Source: an uncultured Acidobacteriaceae bacterium
GTDB lineage: Bacteria; Acidobacteriota; Terriglobia; Terriglobales; Acidobacteriaceae
DNA length: 64,000 bases
Reading direction: 5' to 3'
NCBI GenBank assembly: GCA_903849645.1
Contig: CAINJJ010000003.1
Span: forward strand, 62,001-126,000
The position numbers were made by a program, and so were the translations under genes. Shown one piece after another: positions 54,906 to 62,505 of this stretch. Numbering within the stretch: the first letter of the stretch is position 1; each line of letters opens with the position of its first letter. The notes below the pieces were generated by a model. That model had not been told where the DNA came from. It saw only the letters and a program-made list of their open reading frames with translations, and ran no database searches.

Positions 54906-57698
54906 ATGCCTGACACCGAATCTCTAACTCAAGCGCCCGTTCGTCGTAAGAAGTTTGTGCCTGGCCGCAAGCGCAAGGCTCTGCGGATTGTGCTGTGGAC
55001 CGTTGCCGGCCTGCTGGCCGCGGTGGTGGTGGCCGCGGGAGCGGGCGTGCTGTGGCTGCGCGCGGCGGCCAAGGCCGCGCTGCCGGTGCTGGACGGAGAA
55101 CTGCGCGTGGCGGGGCTGTCGGCCCCGGTGACCGTGCGGCGCGACGGGCACGGGGTGCCGCACATTGAGGCGGCAAGCCAGGAAGACCTGTGGGTGGCGC
55201 AGGGGTACGTGACGGCGCAGGACCGGCTGTGGCAGATGGACGCCTTCCGCCGCAACGCCAACGGGGAACTGGCGGAGGTGCTGGGCTCGTCGCTGATCAA
55301 GCACGACACGGCGCAGCGGGTGTTGCAGTTCCGGCTGACGGCGCGGCGCATCTATGCCAACCTCTCGGCGGTGGACCGGGCGCGGCTGGACGCCTATGCG
55401 CGCGGGGTCAACCTCTTTATCGCGCAACATGGGGATACGCTGCCGCCGGAGTTCAAGCTGCTGGGCTACCGGCCGCAGGCGTGGGCCGGGGTGGACTCGC
55501 TCTCCATCGGCATGATGATGGTGCAGATGCTGGACACGCACTGGGATGTGAAGCTGAGCCGGGAGCGGATTGCGGGGCTGTTGAACGACCCCAAGCTGGA
55601 GGCGGACCTGTATCCGGTGGGGTCGTGGCGGGACCATCCGCCGACCGGGGAACTGTTGGATCTGAGCCAGCCGCATCCGGAGTTGCAGCCGCCGAGCGCG
55701 GACGACGAGGAGGACGACCGGAGCCATGCGGGGCTGGAGCAGGCGCGGCCTTTGGACCGGTTGACCTCAGGGGCTGAAGCCCCCGGTTATTTTGGGCGGC
55801 TTGCGGCACGACTGAAGTCGTGCCCTGACACTTCGAGCCTTTCTTCGGCAGCCTGTGAGATTCCGGCTTCCCACGCCCAGGTGAGTGGGTCCAGTTATCA
55901 CGCCCAGGTGAGTGGGTCCAGTTATCACGCCCAGGGGAGTGGGTCCAGTTATCGCGCCCAGGTGAGTGGGTCCAGTTATCACGCCCAGCCTGAAGCTCAT
56001 GCTTACCAATCCAACCCTGGCGATGGGGCGGGAGTTTCGACCAGTGGCGAGGACACGGCGGCGCTGCGGGAGGCGATGGGATTGCCCGCCTGCGCGGGGT
56101 GCACGCCGGGGTCGAACAACTGGGTAATTGCGGGCAAGCACACGGCGAGCGGCAAGCCGCTGCTCTCAAACGATATGCACCTGGGGCTGACGGAGCCGAA
56201 TATCTGGTTCATGGCCGACCTGAGCGCGCCGGGGTATCACGCGGCGGGCGTGACGCTGCCGGGGATGCCGTTTGTGATTGCGGGGCACAACGAGCACGTG
56301 GCGTGGGGATTCACGGCGCTGTATGCGGATGTGCAGGACCTGTACATCGAGAAGCTGGACGGGAAGGGCAACTACGAGGGGAACGACGCGGCCTGGCATG
56401 CGCTGACGGTGGACCATGAGGTGATCAAGGTGCGCGGCGGCAAGGATGTGGTGCTGGAGGTGGAGAGCACCGACCACGGGCCGCTGCTGAATCCGCTGTT
56501 TACGAAGGAGAAGCGGGCGATTGCGCTGAAGTGGACGCTCTATGACACGACGCTGAACGCGCTGCCGCTCTGGGAGATGAATACAGCCGGCAACTGGGGG
56601 GAGTTTTCAGCGGCGCTGGGCAAGTGGTGCTGGCCGACGCAGAACGTGGTTTACTCCGACGACCAGGGGCATATTGGCTATCACGCGGTGGGCAAGGTGC
56701 CGACGCACCTGGGCGGACCGTGGGGCAAGCCTCTCTCTCGTGACGCGTTGAACGAGCACTACGAGGGGCAAGGCTACATTCCCTTTGACCAGATGCCGAA
56801 TGCATTTGATCCGCCGTCGGGGCTTCTGGCGACGGCCAACTCGCGGGTGACGACCGAAAAGTCGCCCTACCCGCTGGCTTTGGAGTGGGTTGAGCCGTAC
56901 CGGGCTGAGCGGATTTACAAGATGCTGCAAGGGCGGGACGGGCTGGGGCGGGCGGACATGCTGGCGGTGCAGACGGACGTTTACAGCGAGGTGGACCAGG
57001 AGCTGGGGCAGCGGTTTGCCTACGCCATTGACCACACGCCGGGAGTGGACGCGCGGCTGAAGAAGGCGGCGGACCTGATGCGGAGCTGGGATGGGAAGCT
57101 GACCGCGGACTCGGCCGCGGCGTCGATTGTGACCGAGACGCGGCGCGCGCTGTGGCCGCTGATTCTGGAGCCAAAGCTGGGCAAGGACGCCGGGGAGTAC
57201 CGCTGGTCGGAGTCGAACTTTGCCGAGGAAGAGATTGTGATGCACGCGAACGCGCAGTGGCTTCCCGCGGCCTACAAGAACTGGGACGCGCTGCTGACAG
57301 ACGCGGTGCGCAAGGCGATGGAGGCGGGCAAGGCGCCGACGGATGTGACCGGATGGGCCTATGGAAGCTGGCACGTGGTGGACATCGAGCATCCGCTGGC
57401 GGCGTTTTTGCCTGTAGTGGGCACAGTGGCCGGGACCGGCGCGCAGCCTCTGAGCGGCGACACGACGACGGTGAAGCAGGTGGGACGGGCCTTTGGGCCT
57501 TCGCAGCGGTTCACGATGGACTGGAGCGACGTGGACGGGTCGACGGAGAATATTGTGCTGGGCGAGAGCGGGAACCCGTATAGCGCGTATTTTCGCGATC
57601 AGTGGGACGCCTACTACGGCGGGACGACCTTTGCGCTTCCCTTTACGCCGGCGGCGGTGGGGGCGCAGACGCGGCATACGCTGCGTTTGGCGCCATGA
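54906..57698 (+). CDS. Penicillin acylase-family Ntn hydrolase with repeat-derived linker
   Basis: The 930-residue precursor has one N-terminal membrane helix (about residues 24-48), an alpha-subunit region (VPHIEAASQEDLWVAQGYVTAQDRLWQMD), a linker, and the beta subunit beginning at catalytic Ser403 (GSNNWVIAG). Maturation would cut before Ser403 and release the linker. Residues about 287-361 of that linker come from a palindromic repeat element plus a 27-bp minisatellite (four HAQVSGSSY-type units). The frame is intact. The family acts on amides such as acyl-homoserine lactones or beta-lactams; substrate unknown. GGGAG precedes the ATG. Confidence 0.9.
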   Translation: MPDTESLTQAPVRRKKFVPGRKRKALRIVLWTVAGLLAAVVVAAGAGVLWLRAAAKAALPVLDGELRVAGLSAPVTVRRDGHGVPHIEAASQEDLWVAQGYVTAQDRLWQMDAFRRNANGELAEVLGSSLIKHDTAQRVLQFRLTARRIYANLSAVDRARLDAYARGVNLFIAQHGDTLPPEFKLLGYRPQAWAGVDSLSIGMMMVQMLDTHWDVKLSRERIAGLLNDPKLEADLYPVGSWRDHPPTGELLDLSQPHPELQPPSADDEEDDRSHAGLEQARPLDRLTSGAEAPGYFGRLAARLKSCPDTSSLSSAACEIPASHAQVSGSSYHAQVSGSSYHAQGSGSSYRAQVSGSSYHAQPEAHAYQSNPGDGAGVSTSGEDTAALREAMGLPACAGCTPGSNNWVIAGKHTASGKPLLSNDMHLGLTEPNIWFMADLSAPGYHAAGVTLPGMPFVIAGHNEHVAWGFTALYADVQDLYIEKLDGKGNYEGNDAAWHALTVDHEVIKVRGGKDVVLEVESTDHGPLLNPLFTKEKRAIALKWTLYDTTLNALPLWEMNTAGNWGEFSAALGKWCWPTQNVVYSDDQGHIGYHAVGKVPTHLGGPWGKPLSRDALNEHYEGQGYIPFDQMPNAFDPPSGLLATANSRVTTEKSPYPLALEWVEPYRAERIYKMLQGRDGLGRADMLAVQTDVYSEVDQELGQRFAYAIDHTPGVDARLKKAADLMRSWDGKLTADSAAASIVTETRRALWPLILEPKLGKDAGEYRWSESNFAEEEIVMHANAQWLPAAYKNWDALLTDAVRKAMEAGKAPTDVTGWAYGSWHVVDIEHPLAAFLPVVGTVAGTGAQPLSGDTTTVKQVGRAFGPSQRFTMDWSDVDGSTENIVLGESGNPYSAYFRDQWDAYYGGTTFALPFTPAAVGAQTRHTLRLAP
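55766..55856 (+). repeat. REP-like element inside the acylase gene
   Basis: Two CTGAAG palindromes (GGGGCT-GA-AGCCCC at 55770-55783, GGCACGACT-GA-AGTCGTGCC at 55805-55824) are followed by a TGACACTTCG and CAGCCTGT end, matching the right half of the element at 42930-43030 in order and spacing. Confidence 0.8.
55872..55988 (+). repeat. 27-bp coding minisatellite in the acylase linker
   Basis: Four near-identical 27-bp units start at 55872, 55899, 55926 and 55953, followed by a nine-base partial unit. Each encodes a nine-residue unit like HAQVSGSSY. Units differ by one base at two positions. Confidence 0.92.
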
Positions 57699-59545
57699 AA
57701 AAACAGGGACGAGGGACGAGGGACGAGGGACCAGGAACCAGGGGCGAGGGACCAGGGACCTGGGGCTGGGGGAGATTTGTCGGCCCTGGATGGATTTTGC
57801 TGGCGGCGGCTGTGGCGACGGCTCCGCAGGTGCTGCGGGGGACTTCGTGCGGACACGACTTCGACTTTCACCTGGTTTCCTGGCTGGACTGTGTGCGGAG
57901 CTGGCGCGAGGGGATTGTCTACCCGCATTGGGCGTCGAGCCCGAACTTTGGGGCAGGCGAGCCGCGGTTTGTCTTCTATCCGCCGCTAACCTGGATGCTG
58001 GGCGCGGGGCTGGGGCTGGTGCTGCCGTGGACGGCGGTGGCGGGCGCGCTGACATTTTTGTTGCTGGCGGCTGCGGGACTGGCGACACGCGCTCTGGCGC
58101 GGCTGGCGCTGCCTGGGGGCGCTGCTACCGTGGCGGGGTGCGCGGCGCTCCTGTCGGGCTATGCGCTCTTCACGGCCTATGAGCGGTCGGCGTTTGGGGA
58201 GCTGGCGGGGGGCTTCTGGATTCCACTGCTGCTGCTGTTGATTTTGCGGGAGCGGGAGGCGGGGGCTTCGACGTGGCGACGCGCGCTGGACGGCTCCACG
58301 GCGCCGCTGGCGCTGGTGGTGGCGGGGGCGTGGCTCTCCAATGCGCCGCTGGGCGTGATGAGCTGCTACCTGCTGGCCGCGGTGGCCCTGGCGCTGGCGG
58401 CGGTGCGCCGCTCGTGGGCCCCGGTGGCGCGGGCTGCGATGGCGGCGGCTCTGGGGCTGGGCCTGGCGGCCGTCTACCTGGTTCCGGCGGCGGTGGAACA
58501 GAACTGGGTGAATATACGCCAGGCGGTGGATGACCCCGGAGAGCGGATCGAAAACAGTTGGCTGTTTGCGCGGCACCTCGACCTGTCGCTGGATTTGCAC
58601 GATGTAGAGCTGACGCGGGTGTCGGTGCTGGCGGTGAGCATGATTGCGCTGGCGCTGGGCGGGGGGCTGGTGGTGTGGCTGCGCGGGCGGCAGCAGGTAG
58701 AGACCCGGCGTGTGCCGCGGGGGTGGTGGTTGGTGATGGCGCTGATCCCTGCCACCGTGCTGGTGATGCAACTGCCGGTGTCGCTGGCGGTGTGGGATGC
58801 GCTGCCGCGGCTGCGGTTTTTGCAGTTTCCGTGGCGGTGGCTGGTGGCGGTGGAGGCCCCGCTGGGGATTGCTGTGGCGGCCGCTTTGGGGGAGCTCTGG
58901 CCGCTGCGGCGCTGGCTGCGGGTGGCGCTGGTGGTCGGCTGCGTGGCGGCGGGCATGGCGGCGCCGGCGGTGGCGGGGCTGCTTTTTTTTCAGGGCTGCG
59001 ATGAGGAAGACGCGGTATACCCGATGCTGCAGGTCTTTGAGTCGGGGCAGGGGTTTGAGGGAACCGACGAGTACGCCCCTCCGGGTGCGGACAACACGCT
59101 GGTGCCGGTTGGGTTGCCGGCGGCCTGCCTGGTGCGGGACCCGTTGACGAGGCTGGGAACAGGCCCGGAGAGCACCGCGCCGGAGTGGGAGCCGGGGCAG
59201 GGAAGCTGCGATGCGGTGTTTGGGGCCTATCCCAAGGTTTGGGCGGCGCGGCCGGAGCACCTGCGGATTGGGGCCACGACTGCGCATGCCGGGTACCTGG
59301 TCTTGCGGCTGCGAAGCTATCCGGCCTGGCGGGTGACGGTGAATGGAGCAGAGGTCACGGGGTTGCCCGTCCGGAAAGACGGCCTGATAGCCGTACCTGT
59401 GCCGCAGGGGATGGTGGACCTGCGGGCGGACTGGACGACGATGCCGGACGTGCTGGCGGGGCGCTGGGCGAGCGGATGGGCCCTGCTGCTGGGGACAGGA
59501 CTGTGGTGGGTGGAGCGGAGGCTGCTGCGGCCCGGTTTATCATGA
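57695..59545 (+). CDS. Large polytopic membrane protein of unknown function
   Basis: This 616-residue protein starts at an ATG that overlaps the acylase stop (ATGA). After a repeat-derived N-terminus (residues about 4-25) come roughly ten hydrophobic segments, a conserved-looking early loop (CGHDFDFHLVSW...HWASSPNFGAGEPRFVFYPPL) and a C-terminal extracytoplasmic domain (about 470-590). The early loop with acidic and aromatic residues resembles GT-C or YfhO-like glycosyltransferase membrane proteins, but this is tentative. It is followed six bases later by ispA. Confidence 0.72.
   Translation: MKKQGRGTRDEGPGTRGEGPGTWGWGRFVGPGWILLAAAVATAPQVLRGTSCGHDFDFHLVSWLDCVRSWREGIVYPHWASSPNFGAGEPRFVFYPPLTWMLGAGLGLVLPWTAVAGALTFLLLAAAGLATRALARLALPGGAATVAGCAALLSGYALFTAYERSAFGELAGGFWIPLLLLLILREREAGASTWRRALDGSTAPLALVVAGAWLSNAPLGVMSCYLLAAVALALAAVRRSWAPVARAAMAAALGLGLAAVYLVPAAVEQNWVNIRQAVDDPGERIENSWLFARHLDLSLDLHDVELTRVSVLAVSMIALALGGGLVVWLRGRQQVETRRVPRGWWLVMALIPATVLVMQLPVSLAVWDALPRLRFLQFPWRWLVAVEAPLGIAVAAALGELWPLRRWLRVALVVGCVAAGMAAPAVAGLLFFQGCDEEDAVYPMLQVFESGQGFEGTDEYAPPGADNTLVPVGLPAACLVRDPLTRLGTGPESTAPEWEPGQGSCDAVFGAYPKVWAARPEHLRIGATTAHAGYLVLRLRSYPAWRVTVNGAEVTGLPVRKDGLIAVPVPQGMVDLRADWTTMPDVLAGRWASGWALLLGTGLWWVERRLLRPGLS
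57706..57768 (+). repeat. Heptanucleotide tandem array translated at the start of the membrane protein
   Basis: Nine 7-bp units of the form GGGACGA (variants GGGACCA, GGAACCA, GGGGCGA, GGGACCT, GGGGCTG) run from 57706 to 57768. The total is 63 bases, so the frame is kept with nine copies. Other copy numbers not divisible by three would shift the frame. Confidence 0.85.
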
Positions 59546-59551
59546 GAAGCG

Positions 59552-60442
59552 ATGAAAGTTGACGTGAAATCACTGATTCAAGAGGGCGCGGCGCTGACCG
59601 ACCAGGCGCTGGAAGAGTTGATTCCCGCGCTGGGGACCGTGCCGGCCTCGATTCATGGGGCCATGCGGCACTCGACGTTTGCCGGGGGCAAGCGGCTGCG
59701 GCCGGTGCTGGCCATGCAGGCGGGCATCACCCTTGCCGGGGCGCTGCCGGCGGGGATTGAGCGGCTGGGCGCGGCGCTGGAGATGCTGCACACCTACTCG
59801 CTGATCCACGACGACCTGCCCGCGCTGGACAACGACGACCTGCGGCGGGGCAAGCCGACCTGCCATGTGGCCTTTGGCGAGGCGATCGCGATTCTGGCCG
59901 GGGATGCGCTGCAGACGCGGGCTTTTGAAGTGCTGGCCGGGCTGGATGCGCCGCCTGCCGCGACAGTGCAGATCATTGGGCTGATCGCCAACGCCGTGGG
60001 CACGGTGGAGGGGATGATTGGCGGCCAGGTCCTGGACATCGAGAGCGAGCATCAAAAGCCGACGGCGGAGCTGGTGGAAGCGATTCACCGGGCCAAGACG
60101 GGGGCGCTGATCCGGGTGAGCGTGGTGGCGGGGGGCGTGTACGCCGGGGCGAGCGCGGAGGATGTGGCCCGGCTGGACACGTTTGGGCGCAAGGCGGGGC
60201 TGGCCTTCCAGATTGCGGACGACGTGCTGGACATGACGGCGGACTCGGCGACCCTGGGCAAGACGGCAGGCAAGGACCTGGCGACGGAAAAGGCGACCTG
60301 GCCGGCAGTTTTTGGCATTGAGCAGAGCGAACGGGACGCGGCGCGGCTGATTGAAGAGGCGTTTGCGGCGCTCGAACCGTATGGAAGCCGGGCGGACGGG
60401 CTGAAGGCCGTGGCGCGCTACCTGGTGGAGCGGAAAAACTAA
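59552..60442 (+). CDS. ispA: Polyprenyl (farnesyl/geranyl) diphosphate synthase
   Basis: The 296-residue enzyme has both aspartate-rich motifs: DDLPALDNDDLRRGKP (first) and DDVLDMTADSATLGKTAGKDL (second), plus the FARM/GKRLRP segment near residue 48. It joins isopentenyl diphosphate to an allylic primer, probably giving geranylgeranyl or farnesyl diphosphate. It lies downstream of the membrane protein with a six-base gap. Confidence 0.93.
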   Translation: MKVDVKSLIQEGAALTDQALEELIPALGTVPASIHGAMRHSTFAGGKRLRPVLAMQAGITLAGALPAGIERLGAALEMLHTYSLIHDDLPALDNDDLRRGKPTCHVAFGEAIAILAGDALQTRAFEVLAGLDAPPAATVQIIGLIANAVGTVEGMIGGQVLDIESEHQKPTAELVEAIHRAKTGALIRVSVVAGGVYAGASAEDVARLDTFGRKAGLAFQIADDVLDMTADSATLGKTAGKDLATEKATWPAVFGIEQSERDAARLIEEAFAALEPYGSRADGLKAVARYLVERKN

Positions 60443-60445
60443 GCC

Positions 60446-60772
60446 ATGCTGAGCGAAGAGGACATCTACACCGCGCTGCGGGACTGCTTTGACCCGGAGG
60501 TCAAACTGAACCTGGTGGATCTGGGGCTGATTTACTCGGTGGCGACGGGGCCAGACCCGGATTCGACGCCGGCGTGGCCGCGGCAGTGGGTGCAGGTGAC
60601 GATGACCCTGACGACCCCGCAGTGCCCGGCCAGCGGACTCATCTTCGAGCAGGTGAACAATCGCCTGGCGGGGATTCCTGACATCAGCAAGGTGGATGTG
60701 GCGCTGGTGTGGGAGCCAAAGTGGACAGCCCACCGCATCAGCGAGGCCGGCCGCAAGCAGTTGGGAATCTAG
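60446..60772 (+). CDS. MIP18/DUF59-family Fe-S assembly factor (SufT-like)
   Basis: The 108-residue protein has the MIP18 fold markers: FDPEVKLNLVDLGLIY, a TLTTPQCPASGLIFEQV stretch with the conserved cysteine in TxxxCP, and VDVALVWEPKW. These proteins help mature iron-sulphur clusters or act in PaaD-type systems. It starts three bases after the ispA stop. Confidence 0.88.
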   Translation: MLSEEDIYTALRDCFDPEVKLNLVDLGLIYSVATGPDPDSTPAWPRQWVQVTMTLTTPQCPASGLIFEQVNNRLAGIPDISKVDVALVWEPKWTAHRISEAGRKQLGI

Positions 60773-60795
60773 CGGCCGGGTAGCGTGAGCAGGCC

Positions 60796-61128
60796 CTAGC
60801 GGGCCAGGATGCGGTCGAGGGTCTGGCGTTTGGCGTCGATTTCTTCCACAGCGCCTTCGACCTTGCCGATGATCTGCTGCACCTGATCGATGAAGCCGGG
60901 CAGGGCGCTCCAGATGGTGAGCAGGGCCTGTTTCTGGTCGAGCAGGGCCAGGGCCGTGCCGGCCGAGGCGGCCACAACGCCCGCGCGACGCCGGCCGCTC
61001 ATGAGCAGCAGGCCGCCGGCTACGAGCGCGGCTCCGGCGGCATATCCGGTCCAACTGGGGGATTCACTCTGGTCCGCGGCGCGGTTGACGCCAGAGTTGA
61101 CGGGCTTGGAAAGGGGAACAACCACCAT
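60796..61128 (-). CDS. Small membrane protein of unknown function
   Basis: The 110-residue protein starts at an ATG with AAGGAG seven bases upstream. It has two short hydrophobic helices (YAAGAALVAGGLLLMSG and AGVVAASAGTALALLD) and an amphipathic, partly coiled C-terminus (IDQVQQIIGKVEGAVEEIDAKRQTLDRIL). Similar small proteins are seen in envelope stress contexts, but no function is assigned. It and the next gene face away from ispA. Confidence 0.65.
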   Translation of the reverse strand: MVVVPLSKPVNSGVNRAADQSESPSWTGYAAGAALVAGGLLLMSGRRRAGVVAASAGTALALLDQKQALLTIWSALPGFIDQVQQIIGKVEGAVEEIDAKRQTLDRILAR

Positions 61129-61190
61129 AAACTCTCCTTCTGTTCCGGAGCCGCCGGGGCGGGGAGCGGAACCTTGTTCTCTGGATTGGT

Positions 61191-61499
61191 TCAGTCGAGG
61201 TCGAAGTCGCGGAGTGGCTTGCCTTCGGGGGCGTCCTTGGCCTTGCGGAGAGCCTCGGCGAACTTCTTTTCCAGCAGATCCGCCTTGTTTTTCTCCGCGT
61301 CGATGGACTGGCGGAAGATGGACTCCTTGCGCTCGTCCTGCTCGCGCATGGCTTTGGCGGCGGTTTCGAGGTCCTCGAACATGCGCTTGCGGGGCGCAGG
61401 GGTATGGCTCACCAGCAGGCCGGTAGCGGCATCGATCTTGAGCATGGCACCGCAATCGGGGCAGGCGACTTCGAAGGTCTTTTCGTTGTTGCTGGTCAT
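61191..61499 (-). CDS. Small zinc-ribbon/coiled-coil protein of unknown function
   Basis: The 102-residue protein opens with a CPDCGAML half zinc ribbon (EVACPDCGAMLKID), then a Lys/Glu-rich helix likely to form a coiled coil (FEDLETAAKAMREQDERKESIF...DAEKNKADLLEKKFAEALRKAKD) and ends DFDLD. One CxxC pair alone might bind zinc as a dimer. Start at 61499; an ATG at 61511 is possible. Confidence 0.6.
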   Translation of the reverse strand: MTSNNEKTFEVACPDCGAMLKIDAATGLLVSHTPAPRKRMFEDLETAAKAMREQDERKESIFRQSIDAEKNKADLLEKKFAEALRKAKDAPEGKPLRDFDLD

Positions 61500-61559
61500 T
61501 TCGTAACCCATTGTAGGCTTTGGGCGGGTTGGTTGCACAGGGGGTGTTTGGATGCCGAG

Positions 61560-61600
61560 TGTACATGACGTACATATTTAAGCGTACGTTGTGGTAACAT
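61560..61600 (+). promoter_or_regulatory. Promoter/operator of the Phd-VapC module
   Basis: An inverted repeat TGTAC-ATGAC-GTACA (61560-61574) and a further CGTAC (61584-61588) precede an extended -10 TGG-TAACAT (61592-61600). The -10 ends six bases before the ATG at 61607, so the antitoxin message may be leaderless and self-repressed. Confidence 0.55.
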
Positions 61601-61606
61601 TCCCTC

Positions 61607-61903
61607 ATGGAAGTGCCGATTACGCAGTTTCGCAAGGAGATTTTCGCCTTGACCAGCCGGGCGCTGGATGGGGAAGAGGTTTGGGTGACGCACCGGGGGC
61701 GGCGGCTCAGAATCGTCCCGGAGGGTCAGCCAACCACGCGCCTGAGCCGGATAGCGCCGATGCAGGTTCTGAGTGGCGGGGGAGCGGAGGAAGCCGCGCT
61801 GCTGGACGAGATGAGACGAAGCTGGGAGGCCGACTGGGAGCGCGATTTTGGCCCTGCGCCCGGCATGGATGCTTCATCGGGGAAGTCAGGCGCTGGATCA
61901 TGA
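61607..61903 (+). CDS. Phd/YefM-family antitoxin
   Basis: The 98-residue protein has an N-terminal Phd-like DNA-binding fold (EVPITQFRKEIFALTSRALDGEEVWVTHRGRRLRIV) and a flexible C-terminal tail with acidic and Ser/Gly residues that would contact the toxin. Its stop overlaps the toxin start (ATGA). No ribosome site precedes the ATG. Confidence 0.88.
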   Translation: MEVPITQFRKEIFALTSRALDGEEVWVTHRGRRLRIVPEGQPTTRLSRIAPMQVLSGGGAEEAALLDEMRRSWEADWERDFGPAPGMDASSGKSGAGS

Positions 61904-62280
61904 TTGCGTACCTGGACACGCAGGCGCTGGTGTGGCTGGCGCAGGGCAGCCTGGACGACATCAGTCCCAGGGTCGCCCGGCTGCTGGAAGCGGCGGACCT
62001 GCTGATTTCGCCGATGGTTCTGCTGGAACTGGAGTATCTTCACGAAGTCAAGCGGATCAAGCTGCCGGCCCTGGATATTCAGATGAAGGTGGCGCACGAG
62101 GTGGGGCTGCGTGTGTGCGAACTGCCGTTCGCGGCAGTCGCCGGCGCGGCGCTGAACGAGAAGTGGACGCGCGACCCGTTTGACCGCCTGATCGTCGCCA
62201 ACGCCAAGGCGAATGGATTTGCCTGGCTGATTTCGGCCGATGAAGAGATAGCGCGCCACTATCCCCGCACCGTCTGGTAA
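61900..62280 (+). CDS. vapC: PIN-domain toxin (VapC-like) of the Phd module
   Basis: A 126-residue PIN-domain protein. Metal-site acids are in MIAYLDTQALVWL (Asp), LLELEYLHEV (Glu), and DPFDRLIVANAKANGF (Asp). It should cleave RNA when free. The gene is coupled to the antitoxin by a four-base overlap. This is the second PIN toxin in the window, with a different antitoxin family from the one at 8917. Confidence 0.88.
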   Translation: MIAYLDTQALVWLAQGSLDDISPRVARLLEAADLLISPMVLLELEYLHEVKRIKLPALDIQMKVAHEVGLRVCELPFAAVAGAALNEKWTRDPFDRLIVANAKANGFAWLISADEEIARHYPRTVW

Positions 62281-62505
62281 GGGCGTGCTCGACGAAGGGC
62301 GAAGCCGGGATTTGACCTCCGAAAATGGAGTCATGCCATTTCAGGGCAAGGCCGTTGCCAAGTGCATCGGAGAACAGTCTATTCTGGAGAGAGACTCGCG
62401 TCCCCGAAGTTTACGTACGTCTTCCGCAAGCCATGGGAAGCAGACAGGAAGCCGGCGGCTGGCCGCACGGTGGACTGCGCTCCCTGGGACCCGAAGAGGA
62501 GAACG

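Noticed and set aside
55872-55988. Direct repeats considered as a CRISPR array
   Set aside because: The 27-bp units are contiguous with no spacers, are translated in frame, and no cas genes are nearby.
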